Source: Curvibacter sp. GWA2_63_95
GTDB lineage: Bacteria > Pseudomonadota > Gammaproteobacteria > Burkholderiales > Burkholderiaceae_C
DNA: 62,647 bases
NCBI GenBank assembly: GCA_001795455.1
Contig: MGPB01000012.1
Coordinates: 1-62,647 of the forward strand
Direction of reading: 5' to 3'
Shown here: positions 1-9,596 of the stretch, piece after piece
Layout: each line of letters begins with the position of its first letter
Position numbering within the stretch: the stretch's first letter is position 1
Notes under the pieces: generated by a model
What the model saw: the letters and a program-made list of their open reading frames with translations, nothing else
The model's database searches: none
What the model was told of the DNA's origin: nothing
Made by a program: the position numbers and the translations under genes

Positions 1-958
1 GGGCGGAGTCGGCGTTTTGTTTGACGGTGGAGCCCAGTTCTTCCATGCTGGCGGCGGTTTCTTCCAGCGCGCTGGCTTGTTGTTCGGTCCGTGCGCTGAG
101 GTCGTGGTTGCCTTGCGCTATCTCGGCGCTGGCGGTGGCGACGGATTCGCTGCCGCTGCGTACGTTGGCGACGACTTGTACCAGCTGGGTTTGCATGCGT
201 TGCAGGGCGGCCAGCAATTGCCCGGTCTCGTTGTTGGAGTCCACGGTGATGGACTGCGACAAGTCGCCTTGCGCAATCTGGTCTGCCAAGGTGACCACGG
301 TACGGATGGGGGTTGTGATGGAGCGAATCAACCACACTGCCGCAGCGGCAGCCACCCCCAACGCCACCGCCGTGGCGATCAACATGATGATGCGTGCCTG
401 GCTGGCGTGGGCCTCGGTGTTCAGCGCCGCAGTGCCGGCCCCTTGTTGGTTCAATGTGATGACTTTGTCCACCGTGGCGCTCAGGCCGTCGAAGGTGAGT
501 TTGGCGTCGCCTTCCAGCAACTTGCGCGCCGGGAATTTTTCCCGCCGGGTAGACATGTCCACCAATTCTTGGTGCTGCGCTTGGTATTTCTTCCAGTCGG
601 CCTCCAGCGTGGCGCTCAGCGCCTGTTCGTCGGGGGTGTTGACCCGCTTGGTGTAGTCCTGTCGCAACGTTTCGATGACGGTAACCGCACCCACCATCGT
701 CTGTGCAAAGCGCTCCATGGCCGCTTCGTCGGTGTTGAGCACGTGCTGGCTCTCCAGGGTTCGCAGGTTGGAAATGGCCGCCTTCAGATTGCCCACCAGC
801 ATCACGCTGGGTAGCCAGTTGTCGGTGATTTCCTGGGTGCTTTTGCGCATGGCCTGCATTTGCAGCAACGCCACCAACACAATGCCGACCAGCACGCTGG
901 ACAGCAGTGCCATGACCGCCACCAGGCGGGTGGAAATTTTGAGATTACGGAATTCCAT
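1..958 (-). CDS. Methyl-accepting chemotaxis protein, partial (N-terminal part)
   Basis: Reads leftward off the window edge, so only about 319 residues are present. The ATG at 958 follows a GGAG ribosome site and begins MEFRNLKIST. A first membrane helix lies at about residues 11-33, then a four-helix-bundle type periplasmic sensor domain, a second alanine/valine-rich helix at about 190-212, and a HAMP-like segment starting RSITTPIRTVV. The last visible part (DLSARTEQQASALEETAASMEEL) is split here only by the residue limit but is the typical opening of the cytoplasmic methylation region of Tsr/Tar-like receptors. The ligand cannot be told from the sequence. The conserved signalling tip is outside the window. 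Confidence 0.93.
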   Translation of the reverse strand, partial: MEFRNLKISTRLVAVMALLSSVLVGIVLVALLQMQAMRKSTQEITDNWLPSVMLVGNLKAAISNLRTLESQHVLNTDEAAMERFAQTMVGAVTVIETLRQDYTKRVNTPDEQALSATLEADWKKYQAQHQELVDMSTRREKFPARKLLEGDAKLTFDGLSATVDKVITLNQQGAGTAALNTEAHASQARIIMLIATAVALGVAAAAAVWLIRSITTPIRTVVTLADQIAQGDLSQSITVDSNNETGQLLAALQRMQTQLVQVVANVRSGSESVATASAEIAQGNHDLSARTEQQASALEETAASMEELGSTVKQNADSA

Positions 959-993
959 GGCCAGTCTCCTCGTTGTTATGTAGGGCCTTCTTG

Positions 994-1968
994 TTATCCA
1001 ACAAACAGATGCGCAGCCAAGCCGGGGCTGTCTATTTCCACGGCGAAAAGTGCACCTGCCAAGGGTTCATCAAGCAGTGACACCGCGGGGAATGCGTGGC
1101 TGGCACTGGTGATGAATAGGGTACGCAAATCATGCCCGCCAAAAGCACAGCCCGTCACGTGGCTGGCAGGAACCGGGATGCGCAAGAGTTCTACTCCGGT
1201 GTCGGGTGCGTGGCAACTGACGCTACCCATTCGGGGGCCCGCGCGCGCGAGCCAGATACGGCCGGTTGCGTCAGTGCACAGCCCTTGTGGCGCACCTTCG
1301 TGGCGGGCCAGTTGCAGCCAGGTGCGGGCTGGCCCCAAGCTCCCGCTGTGCGGATCAAAATCGCAGGCCTTGACGCTGTGCTGCGCCGTGTCCGTCCAGA
1401 AAAGCGTGTGCTGGTCCGCGGACCAGGTGGGAGCATGGCTGGATGACAAGACCATGGGCATGCGGCTGCACTGCGAGCCCCCGGCGTAGCGGTAGGCCGC
1501 GCCAGTGGCGCTGTTCCCGTTGGCGGAGTGGGTGGCGAACCAAAAGCGGCCCTGTGCGTCGCAGCGGCCCTCGCCCACGCGGTTGCCCGGGTGGGCGGGC
1601 TCTGCCTGGTGCAGGCGTTGCAGGCGTCCGGTATCTGGGTCAAACCGGGCCAGATCCCGCCCCAGAGCGATCAGCAGGCCGATGTGTTGTCTGCACTCCG
1701 CCACGCTGCCTACGCTGTCAACAAACTCCCAGCTGTCGCGCAACTTGCGCGCGGGATCAAAGCGGTGCAACTGCCGCCCCCCGGTGTCGACCCAGTACAG
1801 GGCGCCTTCCCGGACAGACCAGAGCGCACCCGCGCCCCGCAGCGCCTGGGCAGACCAGACGCTGCGCACTTCGGTGCGCACCGCTGGTGCTGGGTAGCGC
1901 TGTGGTGTTGCGTGCAACACCGCGACCATGTCAGTGTGAGTCGCGCGGGACTCCGGCGCCACTGCCAC
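994..1968 (-). CDS. SMP-30/gluconolactonase family sugar lactonase
   Basis: About 324 residues with the repeated six-bladed propeller pattern of the SMP-30/regucalcin family (GALWSVREGALYWVD, EGRCDAQGRFWFATH, GLCTDATGRIWLA). These enzymes hydrolyse sugar-1,4- or 1,5-lactones to aldonic acids using a divalent metal; the conserved Glu, Asn and Asp ligands are plausible in those blades. The frame opens with GTG at 1968 inside the end of the dehydratase gene; an ATG at 1929, one base after the dehydratase stop (1931-1933), is the alternative start. Placed directly downstream of an IlvD/Edd dehydratase in a pentose locus, it most likely opens L-arabinono- or xylonolactone. The substrate is inferred from context. 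Confidence 0.85.
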   Translation of the reverse strand: MAVAPESRATHTDMVAVLHATPQRYPAPAVRTEVRSVWSAQALRGAGALWSVREGALYWVDTGGRQLHRFDPARKLRDSWEFVDSVGSVAECRQHIGLLIALGRDLARFDPDTGRLQRLHQAEPAHPGNRVGEGRCDAQGRFWFATHSANGNSATGAAYRYAGGSQCSRMPMVLSSSHAPTWSADQHTLFWTDTAQHSVKACDFDPHSGSLGPARTWLQLARHEGAPQGLCTDATGRIWLARAGPRMGSVSCHAPDTGVELLRIPVPASHVTGCAFGGHDLRTLFITSASHAFPAVSLLDEPLAGALFAVEIDSPGLAAHLFVG

Positions 1969-3655
1969 CGACCAAGAAGTCCAGGTCGGCGCCCAGGTGG
2001 GCCTGTTGCACAGTCTCTACGTACAGCTTGTACCAGCCGCGCTTGGGCTTCTCGGGGGCTTGCCAGGCGGCCATGCGGCGCGCCAGTTCTTCGTCCGAGA
2101 TCTCCAGATGCAGCTTGCGTTCGGGCACATTGAGTTCAATCATGTCGCCGTTCTGCACCACCGCCAAGGGGCCACCTGCCGCGGCTTCGGGGCTGGTGTG
2201 CAGCACCGTGGTGCCATAGGCCGTACCACTCATGCGGGCGTCCGAAATCCGCACCATGTCAGTAATGCCCTTCTTCAGCACCTTGGGTGGCAGGGGCATG
2301 TTGCCTACTTCGGCCATGCCGGGGTAGCCACGTGGACCGCAGTTTTTCAGCACCATCACACTGTTTTCATCGATGTCCAGATCCGGGTCGTCGATGCGTG
2401 CGTGGAAATCCTCAATCGATTCAAACACCACGGCCGGACCGCGGTGGTGCAGCAGGTGTTTGGAGGCTGCCGAGGGCTTGATCACCGCACCATTCGGGGC
2501 CAGGTTGCCCCGCACCACGGCAATGCCGGCGGCTGGCATGAAGGGTTCGGCCACGGTCTTGATGACATCGCGGTTGTAGCAAGGCGCATTGGCTACGTTC
2601 TCACTGATGGTCTTGCCGTTCACGGTCATGGCGTCAGCATGCAGCAGGGGCAGGATTTCACGCATCACCGCAGGCAGGCCACCGGCGTAGCAGAAATCTT
2701 CCATCAGGTACTTGCCGGAAGGCTGCAGGTTCAGGATGTTGTTCACTTCCGAGCCCAGCTTGTCGAAGTCTTCCAGTTTCAGGTCCACACCAATACGGCC
2801 TGCAATGGCCAGCAGGTGGATCACGGCATTGGTGGAGCCACCAATGGCTGCGTTGGTGCGGATGGCGTTTTCGAAGGCCTGGCGGGTCAGGATCTGCGAC
2901 ATCTTGATGTCTTGCTTGACCATTTCCACAATGCGGCGACCGGTGAGTTGGGCCAGACGCTTGCGGCGTGTGTCGGCTGCGGGGATCGCGGCGTTTTCCG
3001 GGAAGGCCATACCCAGGGCTTCAACCATGCTGGCCATGGTCGAGGCAGTGCCCATGGTCATACAGGTGCCACTGGAGCGGTGCATGTCGCTCTCGCAGGA
3101 CGAGAACTCTTCCATGGTCATTTCACCAGCGCGCACCATTTCCGACATTTGCCAGACACCGGTACCGGAGCCCACGTCCTTGCCACGGAATTTGCCGTTG
3201 AGCATGGGGCCGCCGGACAGGCCGATGGTGGGCAAATCGCAGCTGGCCGCACCCATCATCAGCGATGGGGTGGTCTTGTCGCAGCCCATGAGCAGCACGA
3301 CGCCGTCAATCGGGTTGCCACGGATGCTTTCTTCCACGTCCATGGAAGCCAGGTTGCGAAACAGCATGGCAGTGGGGCGCAGCTGGGTTTCGCCCAGCGA
3401 CATGACGGGGAATTCGAGCGGGAAACCGCCGGCCTCGTACACACCGCGTTTGACGAATTCGGCCAACTCACGGAAGTGGCCGTTGCAGGGCGTCAACTCG
3501 CTCCAAGTGTTGCAGATACCAATGATGGGGCGGCCGTCCAGCAGGTCGTGCGGGTAACCCTGGTTTTTGAGCCAGCTGCGGTGCACAAAGCCGTCGCGGT
3601 CTTGGCGGCCGAACCAAGCGTGGCTGCGGCGGAATGGGGGCTTTTCGGAATCCAT
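1931..3655 (-). CDS. IlvD/Edd family sugar-acid dehydratase (L-arabinonate dehydratase-like)
   Basis: A complete 574-residue member of the dihydroxyacid/phosphogluconate dehydratase family, the usual length of L-arabinonate and D-xylonate dehydratases. Visible family marks are the Cys of GICNTWSELTPCN, the MGCDKTTPS cluster segment, SGTCMTMGTAST and GGSTNAVIHL, which carry the Fe-S ligands and the Mg site. It dehydrates an aldonate to a 2-keto-3-deoxy acid. The N-terminal RSHAWFGRQDRDGFVHRSW opening is typical of the sugar-acid branch rather than of IlvD itself. It is first in a leftward unit with the lactonase and faces the SDR dehydrogenase across a 136-base promoter region. L-arabinonate is the favoured substrate because the other pathway steps are nearby; xylonate or fuconate remain possible. 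Confidence 0.9.
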   Translation of the reverse strand: MDSEKPPFRRSHAWFGRQDRDGFVHRSWLKNQGYPHDLLDGRPIIGICNTWSELTPCNGHFRELAEFVKRGVYEAGGFPLEFPVMSLGETQLRPTAMLFRNLASMDVEESIRGNPIDGVVLLMGCDKTTPSLMMGAASCDLPTIGLSGGPMLNGKFRGKDVGSGTGVWQMSEMVRAGEMTMEEFSSCESDMHRSSGTCMTMGTASTMASMVEALGMAFPENAAIPAADTRRKRLAQLTGRRIVEMVKQDIKMSQILTRQAFENAIRTNAAIGGSTNAVIHLLAIAGRIGVDLKLEDFDKLGSEVNNILNLQPSGKYLMEDFCYAGGLPAVMREILPLLHADAMTVNGKTISENVANAPCYNRDVIKTVAEPFMPAAGIAVVRGNLAPNGAVIKPSAASKHLLHHRGPAVVFESIEDFHARIDDPDLDIDENSVMVLKNCGPRGYPGMAEVGNMPLPPKVLKKGITDMVRISDARMSGTAYGTTVLHTSPEAAAGGPLAVVQNGDMIELNVPERKLHLEISDEELARRMAAWQAPEKPKRGWYKLYVETVQQAHLGADLDFLVGGSGAGVPRDSH

Positions 3656-3737
3656 GGGTGGGCCTCTTTATTCGTGGAGGCAGGGCCTCCGGTTCTTGAC
3701 AGCAGGCATGGTAACAATGCACAGTGATAATAGAAAA

Positions 3738-3756
3738 TGAATTAACTAGCAATTCA
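3738..3756. promoter_or_regulatory. Inverted repeat in the dehydratase/SDR divergent promoter region
   Basis: TGAATT (3738-3743) and AATTCA (3751-3756) form a perfect inverted repeat with a 7-base spacer in the AT-rich gap between the divergent genes starting at 3655 and 3792. Its 19-base span is compatible with a LysR-type site. The GbpR-like regulator encoded at 4578-5549 is the natural candidate to bind it, but that is inference. Confidence 0.35.
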
Positions 3757-3791
3757 TATATCTATATTGCAATCAATTAAAAAGGAAAATC

Positions 3792-4565
3792 ATGTCGGCA
3801 GTTTCTGGCTTGGCGCAGTACCTCAGTTTGCGCGGTAAAAACGTCTTTATTACGGGCGGCGGCACTGGTATCGGGGCTGCCATGGTGAGCGCATTTGTGG
3901 AGCAAGGTGCCCACGTGGCTTTTGTGGATGTGGCCGCCACCGAGAGCGAGGCCCTGGCCACGCAACTGCGCGCCCAGGGGGGTACGGTTTGGTGGCAGCA
4001 CTGTGATGTGCGCGACGTGGCCGCCCTGCAGCAGGCCATCGGTGATGCGCAAACGGCGTTGGGAGACTTCTCGGCCCTGGTGAACAACGTGGCCCGGGAC
4101 GACCGCCATACCCTGGAGTCGGTCACACCCGAGTATTGGGACGAGCGCATGGCGGTGAACCAGCGGCCCGCTTTTTTCGCCATTCAGGCTGTGGTGCCGG
4201 GCATGCGCCGGCTGGGGGGCGGCTCGGTAATCAATCTGGGCTCTACCGGCTGGCAGACCAAAGGCAGTGGCTATCCCTGCTACGCGGTGGCCAAATCGTC
4301 GGTGAATGGCTTGACGCGCGGTTTGGCCGACAGCCTGGGCGCAGACCGCATTCGGGTCAACACCGTGTCACCCGGCTGGGTGATGACCGAGCGACAGATC
4401 AGCATGTGGCTGGATGCCGCTGGCGAAGCGGAAATTCAGCGCAACCAGTGCCTGCCTGACAAGCTGCGCCCGTCGGATGTCGCGCGTATGGTGTTGTTTC
4501 TGGCGTCCGACGACGGCGCCATGTGCACCGCCCAGGAATTCAAGGTGGACGCGGGCTGGTCCTGA
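3792..4565 (+). CDS. SDR family sugar 1-dehydrogenase (arabinose/xylose/galactose type)
   Basis: A 257-residue classical short-chain dehydrogenase. It has the Rossmann motif TGGGTGIGAA at about residues 20-29, the NNVA motif, a catalytic Ser in INLGSTGW, and YAVAKSSVNG with the Tyr/Lys pair. The C-terminal half (NQCLPDKLRPSDVARMVLFLASDD) closely follows the pattern of Caulobacter-type D-xylose 1-dehydrogenase and related aldose dehydrogenases. It probably oxidises an aldopentose to its lactone, the first step of the pathway completed by the neighbouring lactonase, dehydratases and semialdehyde dehydrogenase. It is transcribed divergently from the dehydratase and ends 13 bases before the convergent LysR gene. 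The substrate among L-arabinose, D-xylose and D-galactose is not resolved. Confidence 0.87.
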   Translation: MSAVSGLAQYLSLRGKNVFITGGGTGIGAAMVSAFVEQGAHVAFVDVAATESEALATQLRAQGGTVWWQHCDVRDVAALQQAIGDAQTALGDFSALVNNVARDDRHTLESVTPEYWDERMAVNQRPAFFAIQAVVPGMRRLGGGSVINLGSTGWQTKGSGYPCYAVAKSSVNGLTRGLADSLGADRIRVNTVSPGWVMTERQISMWLDAAGEAEIQRNQCLPDKLRPSDVARMVLFLASDDGAMCTAQEFKVDAGWS

Positions 4566-4577
4566 ATTGACGGCGTC

Positions 4578-5549
4578 TCAGACCGGGGGCGGGGCAAATG
4601 CAAATTCCTTGCCGTACACCGTCATGGCCGAGGCCTTGAGGGCGCGCAGCACCACCTCACCCGCAGGGGACAGCAAACGGTCACGCCGGGTGATAAAGCC
4701 AAAGGGCTCCATGTCCAGCGGCAAGGCCACGGGCAGGATGGACATGAGGCCGTGGTTGGCGTAATAGCGCGCCACATCCACGGCCATCACGCTCACCATG
4801 TCGCTCTGTTGCATCATTTTGCTGATGAACAACATGGCGCTGGTTTCTACGCTGTTGGTGGGTTGCCGCAAGCCGAGTTCCTGGATCATCAAATCGAAGC
4901 GATGACGCAACATGCTGCCGGCAGGAGGCACGATCCAGCCGTACTGGAACACGTCTTCCAGGCTGGGCTTGATGGCGGTCAGTAGCGGGTGGCCAGGGCG
5001 CGCCACTGCGCAGATGGGCTCGTCCGTGACCACCTCATAGCGCAAGGCCGCTTTGTCGTGCTCGGGGGAGAGCCGGCCCACCAGAATGTCCAGTGTGCCG
5101 CGGTTCAGGCGCTCGATCAGCACGTTGCTGGGCTCGATCTGGATGGTGATGTGCAGGTTGGGGTGGGCCTGCTTGACGGCGGCCACCGTGGGAGGCAGCA
5201 GCGCCAGCCCGGGCGCGGTGATGGAGCCCAGGTTGACCTGGCCGAACTGTCCGCTTTTGGCCGCTTGCAGCTCTTCATGGGCTTGGTTCAGGCTGGCCAG
5301 TGCCGCGCGCGCATGGCGGATCATGGTGTCACCGTACCAGGTGGGGCGCATGCCACGCGGCAGCCGCTCGAACAGCGAAACGCCCAGCACGTCCTCCAGG
5401 TCCTTGAGCAGTTTGGAGGCCGCGGGCTGCGTCATGTTAAGGACTTGGGCCGCGCGATGGATGTTTCCTTCCTCGGACAAGGCTACAAGCAGCAGCAACT
5501 GCCGTGTTTTGAGGCGGGCGCGCAAGAACCAATGAGTGTAGTTTGTCAT
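4578..5549 (-). CDS. LysR family regulator, GbpR-like
   Basis: A 323-residue LysR-type regulator. The N-terminal winged helix-turn-helix is clear at about residues 15-75 (LSEEGNIHRAAQVLNMTQPAASKLLKDLE is interrupted here only to name its key pieces: NIHRAAQVLN and QPAASKLL). A periplasmic-binding-protein-like effector domain follows from about residue 95. The overall pattern resembles GbpR, the regulator next to sugar-binding-protein genes such as chvE/sbpA in Agrobacterium and Azospirillum. It starts 147 bases from the divergent chvE and so probably controls the transporter and the catabolic genes in response to the sugar. The ATG at 5549 is the only sensible start. Confidence 0.9.
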   Translation of the reverse strand: MTNYTHWFLRARLKTRQLLLLVALSEEGNIHRAAQVLNMTQPAASKLLKDLEDVLGVSLFERLPRGMRPTWYGDTMIRHARAALASLNQAHEELQAAKSGQFGQVNLGSITAPGLALLPPTVAAVKQAHPNLHITIQIEPSNVLIERLNRGTLDILVGRLSPEHDKAALRYEVVTDEPICAVARPGHPLLTAIKPSLEDVFQYGWIVPPAGSMLRHRFDLMIQELGLRQPTNSVETSAMLFISKMMQQSDMVSVMAVDVARYYANHGLMSILPVALPLDMEPFGFITRRDRLLSPAGEVVLRALKASAMTVYGKEFAFAPPPV

Positions 5550-5600
5550 ATGAGGGTTATCACTAATCCGTATTTAAGTATCGAATGAGCTGCAAACTAT

Positions 5601-5613
5601 ATTAGAAATTAAT
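5601..5613. promoter_or_regulatory. Short inverted repeat in the LysR/chvE divergent promoter region
   Basis: ATTA-GAAAT-TAAT forms a perfect inverted repeat within an AT-rich stretch between the divergent starts at 5549 and 5697. Its position suits a LysR-type operator that controls both the regulator and the transporter. It partly resembles the TAGAAAAT/TTAA run of the dehydratase promoter region near 3731. This is a suggestion from pattern only. Confidence 0.3.
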
Positions 5614-5696
5614 CTATCACATCCTTATCATCCGGGCTCTGCGCCGACCTGGCAAAGACCCCTCGTGAATCAAGTTAATTAAACAGGAGACATCCC

Positions 5697-6773
5697 ATGA
5701 CAGCACGTAGAAGCACTCTGAAGGCCTTGGTTGCCAGCTTGGCCATCGGCCTGGCCTTTGGCAGCACTGTGGCCAACGCCCAGGACAAAGGCCTGGTCGG
5801 CGTCGCCATGCCTACCAAGAGCTCCACCCGCTGGATCGCGGACGGCAACAGCATGGTCGCCGCTTTGGCTGCCAAGGGCTACAAGGCCGACCTGCAGTAC
5901 GCCGAAGACGACATTCCCAACCAGTTGGCCCAGATCGAAAACATGATCACCAAGGGTGCCAAGGTGCTGGTGATTGCCGCCATTGACGGCACGACCCTGA
6001 CCAACGTGCTGCAAAAAGCTGCGGACAAGGGCATCAAAGTCGTGTCTTATGACCGTTTGATCGTGGGCTCCAAGAACGTGGACTACTACGCCACCTTCGA
6101 CAACTTCCAAGTGGGCGTGCTGCAAGCCCAGTCCCTGGAAAAGGCTTTGGGCCTGAAAGAAGGCAAGGGTCCTTTCAACATCGAATTGTTCGGTGGTTCG
6201 TCGGATGACAACAACGCCTTCTTCTTCTATGACGGCGCCATGTCGGTTCTGGACCCCTACATCAAGTCCGGCAAGCTGGTGGTGCGTTCCAAGCAAACCG
6301 GCATGCAAAAAGTGGCAACCCTGCGTTGGGACGGCCAAGTGGCACAAGCCCGTATGGAAAACTTGTTGAGCGCCTACTACGGCAAGGACAAGCTGAATGC
6401 CGTGTTGTCTCCCTATGACGGTATCTCCATCGGTATCCTGTCCGCACTCAAGGGTGTTGGCTACGGTACCGCTGCTCAGCCCATGCCTTTCGTGAGCGGC
6501 CAAGATGCTGAAGTGCCTTCCGTGAAGTCCATCATCCGCAAGGAACAGTACTCCACCATCTTCAAGGACACCCGCGAGCTGGCCAAAGTGGCTGCCAACA
6601 TGGTGGACGCCGTGATGGGTGGCAAGCAGCCTGAAATCAATGACACCAAGACCTACAACAACAAGGTCAAGGTCGTTCCTTCCTACCTGTTGAAGCCTGT
6701 CTCTGTGGACCTGTCCAACTACAAGCAAGTCTTGGTGGGCAGCGGCTACATCAAGGAAGAGCAACTCAAGTAA
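5697..6773 (+). CDS. chvE: Periplasmic multiple-monosaccharide-binding protein ChvE (first copy)
   Basis: A 358-residue sugar-binding protein of the ChvE/XylF type. A signal peptide is seen at residues 1-29, ending AxA before QDKG. Hallmarks are [32 protein letters not shown], the YDRLI and [11 protein letters not shown] segments, [16 protein letters not shown] and [10 protein letters not shown]. ChvE binds arabinose, galactose, glucose, xylose and related sugars and delivers them to the GguAB importer. It has an AGGAGA ribosome site. It is followed by a hairpin terminator at 6795-6823 before the ATPase gene, which should give far more binding protein than transporter. A paralogue lies at 13178. 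Confidence 0.93.
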   Translation: MTARRSTLKALVASLAIGLAFGSTVANAQDKGLVGVAMPTKSSTRWIADGNSMVAALAAKGYKADLQYAEDDIPNQLAQIENMITKGAKVLVIAAIDGTTLTNVLQKAADKGIKVVSYDRLIVGSKNVDYYATFDNFQVGVLQAQSLEKALGLKEGKGPFNIELFGGSSDDNNAFFFYDGAMSVLDPYIKSGKLVVRSKQTGMQKVATLRWDGQVAQARMENLLSAYYGKDKLNAVLSPYDGISIGILSALKGVGYGTAAQPMPFVSGQDAEVPSVKSIIRKEQYSTIFKDTRELAKVAANMVDAVMGGKQPEINDTKTYNNKVKVVPSYLLKPVSVDLSNYKQVLVGSGYIKEEQLK

Positions 6774-6794
6774 TCTCGGCAACGAGCGGAAGAG

Positions 6795-6823
6795 GCCCTG
6801 TGCCCCAAAGCACAGGGCTTTTT
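6795..6823 (+). terminator. Hairpin with U tract between chvE and gguA (partial terminator)
   Basis: GCCCTGTGC (6795-6803) pairs perfectly with GCACAGGGC (6810-6818) around a 6-base loop and is followed by TTTTT. It sits 22 bases after the chvE stop and 40 bases before gguA. This is the usual arrangement for lowering transcription of the membrane components relative to the binding protein. Confidence 0.85.
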
Positions 6824-6862
6824 ACATTCTCCCGGGTTCAAGAGAACGATAGTTGAGGCAAC

Positions 6863-8395
6863 ATGGTCGAACCAATTCTAGAAATGCGTGGGATGCGCAA
6901 AACATTCCATGGTGTGACAGCGCTCAGCAATGTGAACCTCACAGTGCTGCCGGGCCAGATTCATGCCATCGTTGGAGAAAACGGCGCCGGCAAATCCACC
7001 CTGATGAAAGTGCTCAGTGGGGTGTACCCCCATGGTGAATACGAAGGCGAGATTCGCTACCAGGGCCAGGAATGCAAGTTCAAGGGCATCCACGACAGTG
7101 AAGCCCTGGGCATCATCATCATCCACCAGGAGCTGGCTCTCGTGCCCTTGCTCTCGATCACCGAGAACATCTTCTTGGGCAACGAGCAGGCCAAGGGTGG
7201 TGTGATTGACTGGAACACGTCTTACGTCAAAACCAAGGCGTTGCTGCAAAAGGTGGGTTTGAACGAATCGCCCAATACGCTGATCACCAACTTGGGGGTG
7301 GGCAAACAGCAGTTGATCGAAATTGCCAAGGCCCTGTCCAAGGAAGTCAAGCTGCTGATCCTGGACGAGCCCACTGCCAGCCTGAACGAAAAAGACAGCG
7401 ATGCCTTGCTGGAACTGCTGCTGGAGCTCAAGCGCCAGGGCATTGCCTGCATCCTGATCTCCCACAAACTCAATGAAATTTCCAAGGTAGCCGACGCCAT
7501 CACCGTGCTGCGCGACGGCGCCAGCGTGGCGACCCTGGATTGCAGCGAAGGTCCGGCTAACGAGGACACCATCATCCGCAACATGGTGGGTCGCGAAATG
7601 GCCGACCGTTACCCCAAACGCACCCCCAACGTGGGCGACAAGGTATTCGAGGTCAAGAACTGGACCGTGCACCACGCCGAACACGCCGACCGCAAGGTCA
7701 TCAAAGGCGTGGACTTGCACGTGAAGCGTGGCGAAATTGTGGGCATTGCCGGCCTGATGGGTGCGGGCCGCACTGAGCTGGCCATGAGTATTTTTGGCCG
7801 CACCTACGGGCAAAATACCAGCGGCCAGGTGTTCCTGAATGGCAAAGAAGTTGATACCAGCACCGTGCAAAAGGCGATCAACCATGGCATTGCCTATGTC
7901 ACCGAAGACCGCAAGGGCTACGGCCTGGTGCTGGACGAAACCATTGCCTGGAACACCACGCTGGCCAACCTGCCCGCCGTAGCCAAACGGACGGTGGTGA
8001 ACGAGGGCCAGGAATTCAGCGTGGCCCAGGACTTCCGCAAGAAGCTCAACATCCGCAGTCCCAATGTGTTTGCCCGCACAGTCAATCTGTCGGGCGGCAA
8101 CCAGCAAAAAGTGGTGCTCAGCAAGTGGCTGTTCTCCGAACCCGAAGTGCTGATCTTGGACGAGCCTACTCGCGGTATTGACGTGGGCGCCAAGTACGAG
8201 ATCTACACCATCATTGCGCAGCTGGCGGCTGAAGGTAAATGTGTGCTCATGATCTCCAGCGAAATGCCGGAGCTGCTGGGCATGTGTGACCGCATCTGCG
8301 TGCTGAACGAGGGCGTCTTCGTGGCCGAATTTTCGGCAGCGGAAGCGACACAGGAAAAAATTATGCGATCTATCGTGACATCAGGAGTGAATTGA
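6863..8395 (+). CDS. gguA: Sugar ABC transporter ATP-binding protein GguA/MmsA
   Basis: A 510-residue tandem ATPase of the monosaccharide-importer (CUT2) class. The N-terminal half has Walker [10 protein letters not shown] (about residues 37-45), a Q loop, the degenerate signature NLGVGKQQ and Walker [11 protein letters not shown]. The C-terminal half lacks a full Walker A (GLMGAGRTE) but has LSGGNQQK and [11 protein letters not shown], as usual for CUT2 ATPases. It powers uptake of the sugar delivered by ChvE. It has a TGAGG ribosome site, and the next gene starts 2 bases after its stop, so the two are surely co-transcribed. Confidence 0.94.
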   Translation: MVEPILEMRGMRKTFHGVTALSNVNLTVLPGQIHAIVGENGAGKSTLMKVLSGVYPHGEYEGEIRYQGQECKFKGIHDSEALGIIIIHQELALVPLLSITENIFLGNEQAKGGVIDWNTSYVKTKALLQKVGLNESPNTLITNLGVGKQQLIEIAKALSKEVKLLILDEPTASLNEKDSDALLELLLELKRQGIACILISHKLNEISKVADAITVLRDGASVATLDCSEGPANEDTIIRNMVGREMADRYPKRTPNVGDKVFEVKNWTVHHAEHADRKVIKGVDLHVKRGEIVGIAGLMGAGRTELAMSIFGRTYGQNTSGQVFLNGKEVDTSTVQKAINHGIAYVTEDRKGYGLVLDETIAWNTTLANLPAVAKRTVVNEGQEFSVAQDFRKKLNIRSPNVFARTVNLSGGNQQKVVLSKWLFSEPEVLILDEPTRGIDVGAKYEIYTIIAQLAAEGKCVLMISSEMPELLGMCDRICVLNEGVFVAEFSAAEATQEKIMRSIVTSGVN

Positions 8396-8396
8396 T

Positions 8397-9587
8397 ATGG
8401 CAACCCCCAACACAGGTGCAACCCCCACGACCACGGGCGCCACCGCTTTCCTGAAAAACAACTTGCGCGAATACGGTTTGCTCATGGCCCTGGTGGTCAT
8501 CATGGGCTTTTTCCAGGTCATGACCGATGGCACGCTGTTCCAGCCGCTCAACCTGACCAACCTGATCCTGCAAAACAGCTACATCATCGTCATGGCGCTG
8601 GGCATGCTGTTGGTGATCGTGGCCGGCCATATCGACTTGTCGGTCGGTTCTGTCTGCGGCTTCATTGGCGCCGTGGCCGCTGTGCTGATGGTCAACTACA
8701 ACTGGCATTACGTGCCTGCCGCCATCGTCTGCCTGGTGTTGGGCGGCGTCATTGGTGCGGCCCAGGGCTACTGGGTGGCTTTTTACAAGATTCCGTCTTT
8801 CATCGTCACGCTGGCTGGCATGTTGGTGTTCAAGGGGCTGGCGCTGGCCGTGCTGGAAGGTGCGTCCGTGGGACCCTTTCCGCCCGAGTTCCAGCTGCTC
8901 AGCACCGGCTTCATTCCCGACCCGTTCTCGGGCGAGACCCTGCGCATTGCGTCCCTGATGCTGGGCTTGCTGATTGCGCTGGTCATGTTGATTGCCAAAA
9001 TCCGCGACCGCGCCGGTCGTAACCAGCACGGTATGGAGAACGAGCCACTGGCGATCTTCGCCATCAAGAACCTGGTGTTTGTGGCCATGATCGTGGCCTT
9101 CACCTACATGCTGTCCACTTACAAGGGCTTGCCCAATGTGCTGGTGGTCATGCTGTTGTTGATGCTGGCGTATGACTTTGTGGCATCCAAAACCACCATC
9201 GGCCGTCGCATCTACGCCTTGGGCGGCAATGAAAAAGCGGCCCGACTCTCCGGCATTCGCACCGAACGCCTGACCTTCTACACCTTTATCAACATGGGGG
9301 TGTTGGCCGCGCTGGCCGGTCTGATCTTTGCGGCCCGACTGAACACGGCCACGCCCAAGGCGGGCTTGGGTTTTGAGCTGGACGTGATTGCAGCCTGCTT
9401 CATCGGTGGCGCCTCCGCTTCTGGCGGCGTGGGCAAGGTGCTGGGTGCCGTGATCGGCGCCTTCATCATGGGTGTCATGAACAACGGTATGTCCATCATG
9501 GGTATTGGCATTGACTACCAGCAGGTCATCAAGGGCCTGGTGCTGTTGGCTGCCGTGTGCTTCGACGTCTACAACAAAAACAAATAA
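8397..9587 (+). CDS. gguB: Sugar ABC transporter permease GguB/MmsB
   Basis: A 396-residue polytopic membrane protein of the BPD_transp_2 (RbsC/XylH) family. About ten hydrophobic helices start near residue 24 (YGLLMALVVIMGFFQVM). The family motif GHIDLSVGSV is present, as is a conserved EKAARLSGIR loop for ATPase contact. The length and the extended central loop with an IRDRAGRNQHGME insert match GguB/XylH rather than RbsC. It forms the membrane channel for GguA and ChvE. The downstream 2-keto-3-deoxy acid dehydratase starts 10 bases after it, so uptake and catabolism appear to be one transcription unit. Confidence 0.93.
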   Translation: MATPNTGATPTTTGATAFLKNNLREYGLLMALVVIMGFFQVMTDGTLFQPLNLTNLILQNSYIIVMALGMLLVIVAGHIDLSVGSVCGFIGAVAAVLMVNYNWHYVPAAIVCLVLGGVIGAAQGYWVAFYKIPSFIVTLAGMLVFKGLALAVLEGASVGPFPPEFQLLSTGFIPDPFSGETLRIASLMLGLLIALVMLIAKIRDRAGRNQHGMENEPLAIFAIKNLVFVAMIVAFTYMLSTYKGLPNVLVVMLLLMLAYDFVASKTTIGRRIYALGGNEKAARLSGIRTERLTFYTFINMGVLAALAGLIFAARLNTATPKAGLGFELDVIAACFIGGASASGGVGKVLGAVIGAFIMGVMNNGMSIMGIGIDYQQVIKGLVLLAAVCFDVYNKNK

Positions 9588-9596
9588 GGATTTCCC

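Noticed and set aside
1997..3727. Long open frame on the plus strand opposite the IlvD/Edd dehydratase
   Set aside because: It is antisense to a well-conserved enzyme, is rich in His, Gly and Ala without any domain pattern, and reflects high-GC codon bias of the real gene.
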